NCBI RefSeq assembly: GCF_003008515.1
Contig: NZ_CP027668.1
Span: forward strand, 2,348,001-2,412,000
Source of the DNA: Phreatobacter cathodiphilus
Lineage (GTDB): Bacteria > Pseudomonadota > Alphaproteobacteria > Rhizobiales > Phreatobacteraceae
Length of the DNA stretch: 64,000 nucleotides
Direction: 5' to 3'
Shown: in pieces, positions 37,493 to 46,496 of the stretch
How the letters are laid out: every line of letters begins with the position of its first letter
Numbering within the stretch: position 1 is the first letter of the stretch
The notes under the pieces: model-generated
The model's input: the letters and a program-made list of their open reading frames with translations, nothing else
Databases searched by the model: none
What the model was told of the DNA's origin: nothing
Position numbers and translations under genes: made by a program

Positions 37493-37755
37493 GTCATACC
37501 CCCTGCCCCGCCGGGCACTGCCGCGGATCGCTCCGGCCCGACGCCGAATGTCCGCAGCCTCGACTGTGGGGGTACCGCGTGTCCATCCGGTTGCGCCGCC
37601 CCCGACCCATTGTTGCAGCACGGTCTCCCTGGAGGTGGCGCCGGCCCTCCCGCTTGCCCCTATCCCCCTTTTCGGCTATAGGCCGCCCGTCCCGTGGCAT
37701 CTCCGCACCCCTGGAGGCTCCCGCCGCGGGCCTTTTCTTTTGGAGAACTGAGACC

Positions 37756-38376
37756 ATGGCTGCCAACGAGACGTTGTCGGCGACGGTCCGCGCGAAGGGC
37801 GGCAAGGGGGCCGCACGCGCCGAACGTCGTCAGGGCCGCGTGCCCGGTGTGATCTACGGGGACAAGAAGCCCCCCGTTCTGATCTCGCTCGATTACAAGA
37901 CCCTTCACCTGCGCATCTACGCCGGTCACTTCAAGTCGACCGTGTTCGACCTCGAGGTCGACGGCGAGAAGCACCGCGTCATCCCGCGCGACTACCAGCT
38001 CGATCCCGTCAAGGACACGCCGGTCCACGTCGACTTCCTGCGCCTCGGCGCCGGTGCTGAGATCAGCGTCGACATTCCGATCCACGTGAAGGGCGCCGAA
38101 GTCTCCCCGGGCGTCAAGCTCGGCGGCACGGTCAACCTCGTGCTCCACTCGCTGACGCTGCTCTGCAACGCCGACAACATCCCCGACGGTGTCGACGTCG
38201 ACATCTCGGAGCTCGGCATGGGCGCCACCGTCCACATCGACGACGTCAAGCTGCCGGCCGGCACCCGCCCCGCGAGCAAGGAGAACGCCACGATCCTGTC
38301 GATCGTCGCTCCGGTCGCGGCCGAGGAGGAACCGGCCGCCGAGGCGGCTCCGGCCGCTCCCGCCGCCAAGAAGTGA
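37756..38376 (+). CDS. rplY: 50S ribosomal protein L25/general stress protein Ctc
   Basis: A 206-residue two-domain L25 (CTC type). The N-terminal 5S-rRNA-binding domain starts TLSATVRAKGGKGAARAERRQGRVPGVIYG and the C-terminal TL5 domain runs to about 185 before an alanine/proline-rich end. It is followed by pth, the standard L25-Pth pair. A TTTTCTTTTGGAG stretch lies before the ATG; the segment 37716-37741 contains a short CCCG/CGGG hairpin followed by T-rich sequence that could attenuate the transcript. Confidence 0.95.
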   Translation: MAANETLSATVRAKGGKGAARAERRQGRVPGVIYGDKKPPVLISLDYKTLHLRIYAGHFKSTVFDLEVDGEKHRVIPRDYQLDPVKDTPVHVDFLRLGAGAEISVDIPIHVKGAEVSPGVKLGGTVNLVLHSLTLLCNADNIPDGVDVDISELGMGATVHIDDVKLPAGTRPASKENATILSIVAPVAAEEEPAAEAAPAAPAAKK

Positions 38377-38411
38377 TGCGTCGGGGCCCCGGCCCCGGAC
38401 GTTTCCGCACC

Positions 38412-38436
38412 GGGGCGCCCTCAAGCGGGGCGCCCC
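38412..38436 (+). terminator. GC hairpin between rplY and pth, terminator-like without a T run
   Basis: A perfect 9-base stem GGGGCGCCC/GGGCGCCCC with a 7-base loop lies 36 bases after rplY. The following bases are TCGTCGTTTC, so strong intrinsic termination is not expected and read-through into pth (start 38482) is likely. Confidence 0.45.
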
Positions 38437-38481
38437 TCGTCGTTTCGAGCAGGGCCTTCGGCCCGTGACGGACCCGGCGCG

Positions 38482-39105
38482 ATGATCCTCATGGCGGGCC
38501 TCGGCAATCCCGGGGCGAAATACCAGAACAACCGGCACAATATCGGCTTCATGGCGGCCGAGGCGATCCATCGCCGCCACCGCTTCGGCCCTTGGCGCCA
38601 GCGCTTCCAGGGGCTCTGCGCGGAAGGGGCGGTGGGCTCGCACAAGGTGCTGCTGCTGATGCCCGGCACCTACATGAACGAGAGCGGCCGCGCCGTCGGC
38701 GAGGCCATGCGCTTCTTCAAGATCCCCCTCGGCGACGTCATCGTCTTCCACGACGAACTCGACCTTCCCCCCGCCAGGCTCCGCGTGAAGACCGGCGGCG
38801 GCAATGCCGGTCACAACGGCCTGCGCTCCATCACCGCCCAGTGCGGCAACGATTATCGCCGCGTCAGGATGGGCATCGGCCATCCCGGCGACAAGGCGCT
38901 CGTCCATTCCTACGTCCTCAACGACTTCGCCAAGGCCGAGATGCCCTGGGTGGAGGACCTGTGCGACGCCTGTGCCGACAATGCGGAGATGCTGGCCGCC
39001 GGCGAGGACCCCGCCTTCCAGAACCGTATCCACCTCGCCATGGAGGGACGCGGCTGGACCGAGGTGAAGCGGCCCGGCGAGGCCAAGGACGCGCCGAAAG
39101 CCTGA
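38482..39105 (+). CDS. pth: peptidyl-tRNA hydrolase
   Basis: A 207-residue Pth that frees tRNA from stalled peptidyl-tRNA. The motifs [24 protein letters not shown] with the catalytic asparagine/histidine pair (about residues 3-26), [10 protein letters not shown] near 60, [29 protein letters not shown] (residues ~90-115) and the C-terminal VHSYVLNDF are all present. It lies in the rplY-pth-ychF run, the usual rhizobial order. Confidence 0.96.
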   Translation: MILMAGLGNPGAKYQNNRHNIGFMAAEAIHRRHRFGPWRQRFQGLCAEGAVGSHKVLLLMPGTYMNESGRAVGEAMRFFKIPLGDVIVFHDELDLPPARLRVKTGGGNAGHNGLRSITAQCGNDYRRVRMGIGHPGDKALVHSYVLNDFAKAEMPWVEDLCDACADNAEMLAAGEDPAFQNRIHLAMEGRGWTEVKRPGEAKDAPKA

Positions 39106-39169
39106 CCCCTCCCTTGACACCCCCCGCCTCGCATTCGACAAGGCGCCACAGCTTCAGATCGGACCTCCC

Positions 39170-40267
39170 ATGGGCTTCAAATGCGGCATCGTCGGCCTGC
39201 CGAACGTCGGCAAGTCGACCCTCTTCAACGCCCTGACGCAGACCGCTGCGGCGCAGGCGGCCAATTATCCCTTCTGCACCATCGAGCCGAACGTCGGTGA
39301 CGTCGCGGTGCCGGATCCGCGCCTGGACCAGCTCGCCGCCATCGGAAAGTCGCAGACGATCATCCCGACCCGCATCACCTTCGTCGACATCGCCGGCATC
39401 GTGCGCGGCGCCTCCAAGGGCGAGGGCCTCGGCAACCAGTTCCTCGCCAACATCCGCGAGGTCGACGCCATCGCCCATGTCGTGCGCTGCTTCGAGGACG
39501 GCGACATCACCCATGTCGAGGGCAAGGTCGACCCGATCGCCGACATCGAGACCATCGAGACCGAGCTCATGCTGGCGGACCTCGAGAGCCTCGAGAAGCG
39601 CGTCGTCAGCCTCGAGAAGAAGGCGAAGGGCGGCGACAAGGAGGCCAAGGAGCAGGTCGACCTCATCAACCGCGCCCTCGTCCATCTGCGCGACGGCCGC
39701 CCCGCCCGCATGACCGAGGTGAAGCCGGAGGAGGCCAAGACCTTCGAAATGCTGAACCTCCTCACCTCCAAGCCGGTGCTCTACGTCTGCAACGTCGAGG
39801 AGGCCTCCGCCGACAAGGGCAACGGCTTCTCGGCGAAGGTCTTCGAGCGGGCGAAGGAGGAAGGCGCACGGGCCGTCGTCGTCTCCGCCAAGATCGAGAG
39901 CGAGATCGCCGTCATGCCGGCCGAGGACCAGAAGGACTTCCTGGAAGCCGTCGGCCTCGAAGAGCCCGGTCTCAACCGCGTCATCCGCGCCGGTTACGAG
40001 CTCCTCTCCCTCGTCACCTACTTCACCGTGGGGCCGAAGGAGGCGCGTGCCTGGACCATCACCAAGGGCACCAAGGCGCCGGGCGCCGCCGGCGTGATCC
40101 ATTCCGACTTCGAGAAGGGCTTCATCCGCGCCGAGACCATCGCCTTCGCCGACTACACGGCGCTGGGCGGCGAGGCCGGTGCGCGCGATGCCGGCAAGCT
40201 CCGCCTCGAAGGCAAGGAGTACGTGGTCGCCGACGGCGACGTGCTGCACTTCCGCTTCGCCAACTGA
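39170..40267 (+). CDS. ychF: redox-regulated GTPase-like ATPase YchF (OLA1)
   Basis: A 365-residue Obg-related P-loop NTPase. G1 is GLPNVGKST near 8-16, G3 is DIAGIVRGASKGEGLGNQFLANI near 72-94, the NxxE variant appears as CNVEEAS near 207, and the TGS-like C-terminus is intact with RAWTITKGTKAPGAAG...HSDFEKGFIRAE. YchF binds ATP rather than GTP and interacts with ribosomes and stress regulators. It closes the rplY-pth run with 64 bases to the start. Confidence 0.96.
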   Translation: MGFKCGIVGLPNVGKSTLFNALTQTAAAQAANYPFCTIEPNVGDVAVPDPRLDQLAAIGKSQTIIPTRITFVDIAGIVRGASKGEGLGNQFLANIREVDAIAHVVRCFEDGDITHVEGKVDPIADIETIETELMLADLESLEKRVVSLEKKAKGGDKEAKEQVDLINRALVHLRDGRPARMTEVKPEEAKTFEMLNLLTSKPVLYVCNVEEASADKGNGFSAKVFERAKEEGARAVVVSAKIESEIAVMPAEDQKDFLEAVGLEEPGLNRVIRAGYELLSLVTYFTVGPKEARAWTITKGTKAPGAAGVIHSDFEKGFIRAETIAFADYTALGGEAGARDAGKLRLEGKEYVVADGDVLHFRFAN

Positions 40268-40308
40268 GGGCGGGGGGCACCGGCCCCGCTCGTGACGCAT
40301 CGCGCCAT

Positions 40309-40458
40309 CCGTCACCCCCGGCGAGGCCGAAGGCCGAGCGAAGGGGGTCCAGGGGCCGATGGCGCGTCCGCAGCGCTGCGGACGGCTCGCGTGGAAGGGA
40401 TTCGCCCTGCAACTTCCTGGATCCCCTTCCCCTCGCTTCGCTCGGCCGGGGATGACGG
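40309..40458. repeat. palindromic repetitive element (REP/RUP-like) between ychF and the MaoC genes
   Basis: Two outer arms (about 40309-40352 and 40417-40458) are imperfect reverse complements of one another over about 40 bases. Between them lies GTCCGCAGCGCTGCGGAC (40366-40383), an exact 18-base palindrome. The full piece would fold into a long cruciform. It has the look of the extragenic palindromes scattered through many Rhizobiales genomes, but only one copy is visible here. The 297 bases from 40268 to 40564 hold no gene. Confidence 0.7.
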
Positions 40459-40564
40459 GCAGCGTAATGGGCGCCCCCCACGCCCCCTCCCTGCCGAAGG
40501 TCCAGCGGGACGAAGCCCGCCGTTTCCGGCATAAGGCGGAACAGCCACCGCGCCGGATGCCGCC

Positions 40565-41032
40565 ATGACAGCCAAGCCCTATCCCGCCTTTGAGGATTTC
40601 GTCTCCGGTGAGATCACCACCTTCGGCGCCTACCGCGTCACCAAGGAGGAGGTGATCGACTTCGCCCGGCAGTTCGACCCTCAGCCCTTCCATCTCGACG
40701 AGGAGGCCGGGCGCGCCTCCATGCTCGGCGGCCTCGCCGCCTCCGGCTGGCACACCTGCTCGATCCTCATGCGGATGATGTTCGACCACTTCATGGACGG
40801 CTCGAGTTCCATCGGCTCGCCCGGCATCGACGAGGTGAGGTGGATCCGCCCGGTCTTCCCCGGCGACGTGCTCTCCGTTCGCCGCACCATCCTCGACGCC
40901 CGCCCCTCCGCCTCGAAACCCGACCGCGGCGTCGTGCGCTTCCGCTTCGAGCTGATGAACCAGAAGGGCGAGGTGGTGATGGAGCAGACCAACCCGATCT
41001 TCTTCGCCCGGCGCAGCCAGGACGCGGCCTGA
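40565..41032 (+). CDS. MaoC family dehydratase, first of a pair
   Basis: A 155-residue hotdog-fold (R)-specific enoyl-CoA hydratase-like protein. The hydratase-2 motif is clear: DFARQFDPQPFHLDEEAG (key D-x-x-P-F-H near 39-44) and GGLAASGWHT near 58-67. It would hydrate 2-enoyl-CoA to (R)-3-hydroxyacyl-CoA. A second copy-like gene starts 1 base after its stop. The two probably pair as a heterodimer or as tandem domains; substrate unknown. Confidence 0.92.
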   Translation: MTAKPYPAFEDFVSGEITTFGAYRVTKEEVIDFARQFDPQPFHLDEEAGRASMLGGLAASGWHTCSILMRMMFDHFMDGSSSIGSPGIDEVRWIRPVFPGDVLSVRRTILDARPSASKPDRGVVRFRFELMNQKGEVVMEQTNPIFFARRSQDAA

Positions 41033-41033
41033 C

Positions 41034-41495
41034 ATGTACGACGACATCGTCCTCGGCGAGCGCGAGCGGCTCGGCTCCTACACCTTCACCGCAGAGGCCA
41101 TCATCGCCTTCGCCCGCAACTACGACCCCCAGCCCTTCCACCTCTCGGAGGAAGGCGGCAAGGCGACCCATTTCGGCGGCCTCGTCGCCTCCGGCTGGCA
41201 TACGGGCAGCGTCTGGATGCGCATGCGGGTGGAACACTCCCAGCGGATCGCCGCGGAACGGGCGGCGCAGGGCCTGCCGCCGCAATGGAACGGCCCCTCC
41301 GGCGGCTTCAAGAACCTCAAATGGCCCCGCCCGGTGCGGGCCGGCGACACGGTGACCTACTACACCGAATATGTTTCCAAGCGCCCCCTCGCCTCCCGGC
41401 CGGGCTGGGGCATCGTCTTCTCGCTGAACACCGGCGAGAACCAGCACGGCGAACTGGTGTTCTCGTTCGACGGCTCGGTCTTCGTGCCGCTGTGA
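41034..41495 (+). CDS. MaoC family dehydratase, second of a pair
   Basis: A 153-residue hotdog-fold protein with FARNYDPQPFHLSEEGG near 25-41 and GGLVASGWHTGSVW near 48-61, the same catalytic layout as the preceding gene. The two share about the first 70 residues closely and differ later, so they are diverged duplicates. Start spacing to the previous gene is one base, so they are translated together. Confidence 0.92.
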   Translation: MYDDIVLGERERLGSYTFTAEAIIAFARNYDPQPFHLSEEGGKATHFGGLVASGWHTGSVWMRMRVEHSQRIAAERAAQGLPPQWNGPSGGFKNLKWPRPVRAGDTVTYYTEYVSKRPLASRPGWGIVFSLNTGENQHGELVFSFDGSVFVPL

Positions 41496-41513
41496 GGCGG
41501 GCCCGGCCCGTGC

Positions 41514-42053
41514 TCAATGCCCGCCGAAGGCCATCAGCGTCCGTACCGGCACGTCCATGGCGCGCAGCCTGTCGGCGCCTCCGAGGTCCGGCAGGTCGAT
41601 GATGAAGCATGCCGCCACCACCTCGGCGCCGATCTGGCGCAAGAGCTTCACCGCGCCCTCCGCCGTCCCGCCGGTGGCGATGAGGTCGTCGACGAGGATC
41701 ACCTTCTCGCCGCGCCGGATGGCGTCCACGTGGATCTCCATCTCGTCGGTGCCGTATTCCAGGGCATAGGCCATGCGCACCGTCTGGTGCGGAAGCTTGC
41801 CCTTCTTGCGGATCGGCACGAAGCCCGCGGAGAGCTGGTGCGCGACCGCGCCGCCGAGGATGAAGCCGCGGGCCTCGATGCCGGCCACCTTGTCGATCTT
41901 GCCGCCGGCATAGGGATGGACGAGTTGGTCCACGGCCCGCCGGAAGGCGCGGGCATTGCCGAGCAGCGTGGTGATGTCGCGGAACATGATGCCGGGCTTC
42001 GGATAGTCCGGGATCGTCCTCACCGACGCCTTCAGTTCCTCGTCCTCGACCAT
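41514..42053 (-). CDS. apt: adenine phosphoribosyltransferase
   Basis: A 179-residue APRT, which makes AMP from adenine and [19 protein letters not shown] near 19-33 is the adenine/hood region, [16 protein letters not shown] near 57-72 the core, and [16 protein letters not shown] near 119-134 the PRPP motif. With mtnP next door it completes recycling of adenine from methylthioadenosine. Convergent with the second MaoC gene, 18 bases apart. Confidence 0.97.
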   Translation of the reverse strand: MVEDEELKASVRTIPDYPKPGIMFRDITTLLGNARAFRRAVDQLVHPYAGGKIDKVAGIEARGFILGGAVAHQLSAGFVPIRKKGKLPHQTVRMAYALEYGTDEMEIHVDAIRRGEKVILVDDLIATGGTAEGAVKLLRQIGAEVVAACFIIDLPDLGGADRLRAMDVPVRTLMAFGGH

Positions 42054-42187
42054 GCGTTTTCTCCGTCGGCGGTGAAACCTTACCGCGAATTCATTGGCGC
42101 GGACCCCGCGCCCTTTCTAACTCTAGCGGTACGGCGAGGCGCGCGGGAAGCAACGGCGCTAACGACCGCAACGGACGGAGAGACACG

Positions 42188-42424
42188 ATGACCATGCCGC
42201 AGGCACCGGCCGCCCCGGTCACCTACCAGCCGACCCCGATCACCGTCACGGCGATCGACGTGCCCTTCACCCGGCTGGTCGGCTTCTTCTTCAAGGCGGC
42301 GCTCGCCGCCATCCCCGCCCTCATCGCCGTCGCCCTGGTGGTGAAGCTGATCGGCGCCATCCTCTTTTTCGGCTTCGGCGCCTGGCGCTACGGCTTCATG
42401 GGCGGGCCCTTCGGCTGGCTCTGA
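42188..42424 (+). CDS. small single-pass membrane protein of unknown function
   Basis: A 78-residue protein with a proline-rich soluble start (about 1-28) and one or two hydrophobic stretches (about 32-56 and 58-66), ending GGPFGWL. No catalytic motif. It lies between apt and mtnP on the opposite strand, with a GGAGAGAC site before the ATG. I do not recognise the family. Confidence 0.65.
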   Translation: MTMPQAPAAPVTYQPTPITVTAIDVPFTRLVGFFFKAALAAIPALIAVALVVKLIGAILFFGFGAWRYGFMGGPFGWL

Positions 42425-42428
42425 CCCG

Positions 42429-43304
42429 TCAGCGCCCCAGGACCCGGCCAGCGACGGCGTCGAGCTTCGCCACGAGATCCGGATCGCGGTGCTCGGGGGC
42501 GGTGATGACGGCGTGTTCCAGCGCCCGGTCGGAATGGATCGGGCACGGCTCGTGGTCGGCCGGAAAGTCGCGGGCGAGTCGCGCCACCAGGCGCCGGCCC
42601 TTGTCGGCGTTGGAATGCAAGTGGTGGATGACCTGGGACACGTCCACGGGTCCGACCTCCTCGTGCCAGGCGTCGAAATCGGTGACCATGCCGACGAAGG
42701 CGTAGGAGATCTCCGCCTCGCGGGCGAGCTTGGCCTCGGGCATCGAGGTCATGCCGATGAGGTCCCAGCCCTGGCCCTTGTGGAACAGGCTCTCGGCGAG
42801 CGTCGAGAAGGCCGGCCCCTCCATGCACACCGCCGTGCCGCCCACCTGGTGGGCGATGCCCTCGGCCTCCGCCGCCCGGGCGATTCGCTTCTGCAGCAGC
42901 GGCGCCACCGGGTGCGAGAAGGCGACATGGGCGACGCAGCCCCGCCCGAAGAAGCTCGACGGGCGCAGATAGGTGCGGTCCACGAACTGGTCCGCCAGGA
43001 CGAAATGGCCGGGCGGCAGTTCGCCCTTGAACGAGCCGACCGCCGACAGCGAGACGAGGTCGGTGACGCCCGCCCGCTTCAGCACGTCGATATTGGCGCG
43101 ATAGTTGATGTCCGAGGGGCTGTAGTGATGGCCGCGGCCGTGGCGCGGCAGGAAGACGATCTCGGTCGTGCCGATGCGGCCGCGGCGCAGCACGTCCGAC
43201 GGCTCGCCCCAGGGCGAGGCGACCGCGACATCCTCAAGGCCTTCGAGACCCGGCAGGTCGTAGATGCCGGAGCCTCCGATCACGCCGAGCACGGCCCTGG
43301 TCAT
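42429..43304 (-). CDS. mtnP: S-methyl-5'-thioadenosine phosphorylase
   Basis: A 291-residue purine-nucleoside-phosphorylase-superfamily enzyme that splits methylthioadenosine into adenine and 5-methylthioribose-1-phosphate. It begins TRAVLGVIGGSGIYDLPG, followed by LPRHGRGHHYSPSDINYRANI near 58-78 for phosphate binding, CMEGPAFSTLAES near 170 and GMTSMPEAKLAREAEI near 190-205. The ATG at 43304 follows GGGAGAG; the frame stays open upstream into the pet terminator. It lies just downstream of the bc1 operon, and its product adenine feeds apt. Confidence 0.95.
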   Translation of the reverse strand: MTRAVLGVIGGSGIYDLPGLEGLEDVAVASPWGEPSDVLRRGRIGTTEIVFLPRHGRGHHYSPSDINYRANIDVLKRAGVTDLVSLSAVGSFKGELPPGHFVLADQFVDRTYLRPSSFFGRGCVAHVAFSHPVAPLLQKRIARAAEAEGIAHQVGGTAVCMEGPAFSTLAESLFHKGQGWDLIGMTSMPEAKLAREAEISYAFVGMVTDFDAWHEEVGPVDVSQVIHHLHSNADKGRRLVARLARDFPADHEPCPIHSDRALEHAVITAPEHRDPDLVAKLDAVAGRVLGR

Positions 43305-43378
43305 CCTGGCTCTCCCATCCGCTTGCCGGTCCGCACGGACCGGATTCCCGCGACGCCCGTGTGACGGCGCGCGCCATG

Positions 43379-43401
43379 AAAAAGGGCCGCTCGCGCGGCC
43401 C
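43379..43401 (-). terminator. Rho-independent terminator of the cytochrome bc1 operon
   Basis: Read on the minus strand, a perfect 7-base stem GGGCCGC/GCGGCCC with a GCGA loop is followed by five T. It lies 27 bases after the petC stop and separates the bc1 operon from mtnP. Confidence 0.85.
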
Positions 43402-43427
43402 CTCGTCAAGTCCCGTCGGGCGCGCCC

Positions 43428-44267
43428 TCAGGCGTGTCCCTCGATGTTCTTCCAGACCTTCTTCTTGGTGAAATAGGCGAGGCCGCCCAGCACCAGCAGG
43501 AAGAGAATGACCTGGAAGCCGATGCGCTTGCGGGCCTCCATGTGCGGCTCGGCGGCCCACATCAGGAAGGCGGTGACGTCGGCGGCATACTGCTGGCGGG
43601 TCGCCGGCGAGCCGTCCGAATAGCTCACCTGGCCGTCCTGCAGCACGTTCGGCATGCCGACGAAGTTGCCGGGATAGTACTTGTTGTAGTGGGTGCCCGG
43701 CGGCGTCTCGTGGCCGTCCTCGTAGCCGGTCAGGAACGCCTTCACGTAGTCGGCGCCGTGCTCCTGGTAGAGCGTCACGATGTCGGTCAGGAACCAGGGG
43801 AAGCCGCGCTCGTAGGAGCGCGCCTTCGGCATCAGCGTGAGGTCCGGCGGCGCCTTGCCGCCATTGGCCGCCTCGGCCGCCTTGACGTTCGGGAACGGGC
43901 CGGGGATGCGGTCGGCGACGCGCGGCGTGCGCTCGGCCGGCTGGCCGTCGTCGCCGATCTCGCGCACCTTGTGCATCCAGTCCGCCGCGATGGCGGCCGC
44001 CTGGGCGGCGGAGAACTCCGGACCGCCGCGCTGGGCGAGATTGCGGAAGGACAGGAGGTTGACGCTGTGGCAGGCGGCGCAGACCTCCTTGTAGACCTGG
44101 AAGCCGCGCTGCAGCTGCGCCCGGTCGAAGGTGCCGAAAATGCCGGCGAACGACCAAGTGTAGCGCGGCGGGTTGAGCTGCTCGGCGGCCTGGGCCGGAG
44201 CGAGCGAGGCCATGACCAGGCCAGTGAGACCGGCCGCCGCCATGCGGAGAGAGAAACGCTTCATCAT
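43428..44267 (-). CDS. petC: cytochrome c1 of the bc1 complex
   Basis: A 279-residue membrane-anchored c-type cytochrome. Signal peptide MMKRFSLRMAAAGLTGLVMA.. is followed by the haem attachment site CAACH (Cys63, Cys66, His67), the axial methionine region near residue 205, and a single C-terminal anchor VILFLLVLGGLAYF. It passes electrons from the Rieske centre to cytochrome c. It is the last gene of petA-petB-petC. Confidence 0.96.
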   Translation of the reverse strand: MMKRFSLRMAAAGLTGLVMASLAPAQAAEQLNPPRYTWSFAGIFGTFDRAQLQRGFQVYKEVCAACHSVNLLSFRNLAQRGGPEFSAAQAAAIAADWMHKVREIGDDGQPAERTPRVADRIPGPFPNVKAAEAANGGKAPPDLTLMPKARSYERGFPWFLTDIVTLYQEHGADYVKAFLTGYEDGHETPPGTHYNKYYPGNFVGMPNVLQDGQVSYSDGSPATRQQYAADVTAFLMWAAEPHMEARKRIGFQVILFLLVLGGLAYFTKKKVWKNIEGHA

Positions 44268-44293
44268 CGTGGATCCTTAAGCTCTCTCTCGCC

Positions 44294-45610
44294 TCAGCCC
44301 TTGGTCTGCGGCGCAGCCGCAGCCCCGGCCGTCACCGGCGCCCCGGCCTTCTTCGTCTTCGCCAGCACCGCGTCGGCGATGGAGGCGGGAAGCTGGCGCG
44401 GCGTCTCGAACAGACCGAGCAGCGGCAGCACGACGAGGAAATAGGCGAAGTACAGGCCGGTGAAGATCAGCGACAACACCGTGTAGGGATACTCCGCGGG
44501 CTTGGAGCCGAGCCAGCCGAGCATCACGCAGACCACCACGAAGGCCCAGAAGAACTGCTTGTGCAGCGGCCGGTAGGCGGTGGACTTCACCTTCGACGTG
44601 TCGAGCCAGGGCAGGAAGGCCAGCACGGCGATGGCCGCGAACATGGCCAGCACGCCGCCGAGCTTCGAGGGGATCGTGAAGATGATGAGGTTGATGTCGA
44701 AGGTGATGGCCCGCAGGATCGCGTAGAAGGGCAGGAAGTACCACTCCGGCACGATGTGCGGCGGCGTCACCAGCGGGTCGGCCGGCACGTAGTTCACCGC
44801 GTGGCCGAGATAGTTCGGCTGGAAGAAGGCGAACCACATGAACAGGATCATGAAGAAGATCAGGCCGACCGCGTCCTTCAGCGTCGCATAGGGCGTGAAG
44901 GGCACGGTGTCCTTCTTCACGTCCTTCACCTCGACGCCGGTCGGATTGTTCTGGCCGGTGACGTGCAGCGCCCAGACGTGCAGGACGACCACGCCGGCGA
45001 TCATGAACGGCAACAGGTAGTGCAGCGAGAAGAAGCGGTTGAGGGTCGGGTTGTCGACCGAGTAGCCGCCCCACAGGAACTCCACGACGGTCGGGCCGAC
45101 CAGCGGGATCGCCGAGAACAGGTTGGTGATGACGACGGCGCCCCACAGCGACATCTGGCCCCAGGGCAGCACGTAGCCGAGGAAGGCGGTGGCCATCATC
45201 AGGAGGTAGATGATGACGCCGAGGATCCACAGCACCTCGCGCGGGGCCTTGTAGGACCCGTAATAGAGGCCGCGGAACATGTGCACGTAGACGGCGATGA
45301 AGAACATCGAGGCGCCGTTGGAGTGCAGGTAGCGGATCATCCAGCCGTAATTGACGTCGCGCATGATCTTCTCGATCGAGTTGAACGCGAGGTCGACATG
45401 GGCGGTGTAGTGCATCGCCAGCACCACGCCGGTGACGATCTGGGCCACCAGCATGAAGGAGAGGATGGCGCCGAACGTGTAGAAATAGTTCAGGTTGCGC
45501 GGCACCGGATAGGCGATGAAGCTGTCATAGACCAGCCGCGGCAGGGGCAGACGGGTGTCCATCCACTTGCCAATGCCCGAGGTGGGTACGTAGTGCGAAT
45601 GACCCTGCAT
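44294..45610 (-). CDS. petB: cytochrome b of the bc1 complex
   Basis: A 438-residue eight-helix quinone-oxidising subunit. Two haem histidine pairs lie in helix B ([30 protein letters not shown]) and helix D ([26 protein letters not shown]), and the Qo-site PEWY motif is at about residue 284. Length is that of the unsplit alphaproteobacterial form. It follows petA by 26 bases and precedes petC by 26. Confidence 0.97.
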   Translation of the reverse strand: MQGHSHYVPTSGIGKWMDTRLPLPRLVYDSFIAYPVPRNLNYFYTFGAILSFMLVAQIVTGVVLAMHYTAHVDLAFNSIEKIMRDVNYGWMIRYLHSNGASMFFIAVYVHMFRGLYYGSYKAPREVLWILGVIIYLLMMATAFLGYVLPWGQMSLWGAVVITNLFSAIPLVGPTVVEFLWGGYSVDNPTLNRFFSLHYLLPFMIAGVVVLHVWALHVTGQNNPTGVEVKDVKKDTVPFTPYATLKDAVGLIFFMILFMWFAFFQPNYLGHAVNYVPADPLVTPPHIVPEWYFLPFYAILRAITFDINLIIFTIPSKLGGVLAMFAAIAVLAFLPWLDTSKVKSTAYRPLHKQFFWAFVVVCVMLGWLGSKPAEYPYTVLSLIFTGLYFAYFLVVLPLLGLFETPRQLPASIADAVLAKTKKAGAPVTAGAAAAPQTKG

Positions 45611-45636
45611 GGTCGAGATACCTCTGGATCCGGGCG

Positions 45637-46182
45637 TCAGGCGGTGGCCGCCGCACCCGTGATGCGGATGCGCGTGTCGCTAACAAAGGTGTACTGCGGA
45701 ACGGGAAGATTGGTCGGGGCGGGACCCTTGCGGATGCGGCCCGACGTGTCGAAATGCGATCCGTGGCAGGGGCAGAACCAGCCGCCGTAGTCGCCCTGGT
45801 TGCCGAGCGGCACGCAGCCGAGATGGGTGCAGTTGGCGGCGGTGATCAGCCACTTGGCGTGGCCTTCCTTGACGCGCGCCGAGTCCGGCTGCGGGTCGCG
45901 CAGCGACTTCACGTCGACGTCCGCGGCCGCCTTTATCTCGGCTTCGGTGCGGTTGCGCACGAAATAGGGCTTACCGCGCCACAGGATCTTGATCTGGCCG
46001 CCTTCGGGAATGGCGGCGAGGTCGATCTCCACCGGCGCGCCGGCGGCAACTGTTCCGGCATCAGGCGCCAGTTGGCTGATGAAGGGCCAGATCGCCGCCG
46101 CTCCGCCGACGGCTGCGGCCGCGCCGGTCGCCAGGTAGAGGAAATCGCGGCGATCACCCTCGGAATGTTGAACGCTTGCCAC
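45637..46182 (-). CDS. petA: ubiquinol-cytochrome c reductase Rieske iron-sulfur subunit
   Basis: A 181-residue Rieske protein. The N-terminus carries the twin-arginine [11 protein letters not shown] (residues 10-20) and a single anchor, then the [2Fe-2S] motifs CTHLGC (118-123) and CPCHGSHFD (137-145), with histidines 120 and 140 as ligands. The start is set at the GTG at 46182 (VASVQHSEG) after AAGGA; an upstream in-frame ATG would add a 26-residue arginine-rich stretch unlike the family. First gene of petABC. Confidence 0.93.
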   Translation of the reverse strand: MASVQHSEGDRRDFLYLATGAAAAVGGAAAIWPFISQLAPDAGTVAAGAPVEIDLAAIPEGGQIKILWRGKPYFVRNRTEAEIKAAADVDVKSLRDPQPDSARVKEGHAKWLITAANCTHLGCVPLGNQGDYGGWFCPCHGSHFDTSGRIRKGPAPTNLPVPQYTFVSDTRIRITGAAATA

Positions 46183-46496
46183 TTCTCGTCGTCCTTTCGC
46201 TCGTCGGCCCGTCACGAAGGCCTGATCGCGCCGACCGCGCGAAGAGCGCTGCCGCGCCACCTGACCCGACGCGCGGCAGCCTTCAGGGGCGGCGCCGCCA
46301 CGCCGAAACGGCCCTGAAGGGCCTGGTGGAATCCGCGCGGGAACCTTGATCGGCGTCGCTTATTCGCACCGTTATAAGGTGATGTCCAGTGCGCCCTTGT
46401 GAACATGGCATTGCGCCGCATCGCACCTTCGTCTGATCCGGTGAACCGCCACGCGGGCTCTTCCGTAAAGCCCCGTCCGTCGGGCACCCTGTGGCC
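46183..46496. other. gene-free region upstream of petA and trmL
   Basis: A 314-base divergent intergenic stretch. Short AT-rich patches near 46369-46378 (around TTATAA) may hold promoters for one or both directions; no exact -35/-10 pair stands out. No small gene is convincing. Confidence 0.4.
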
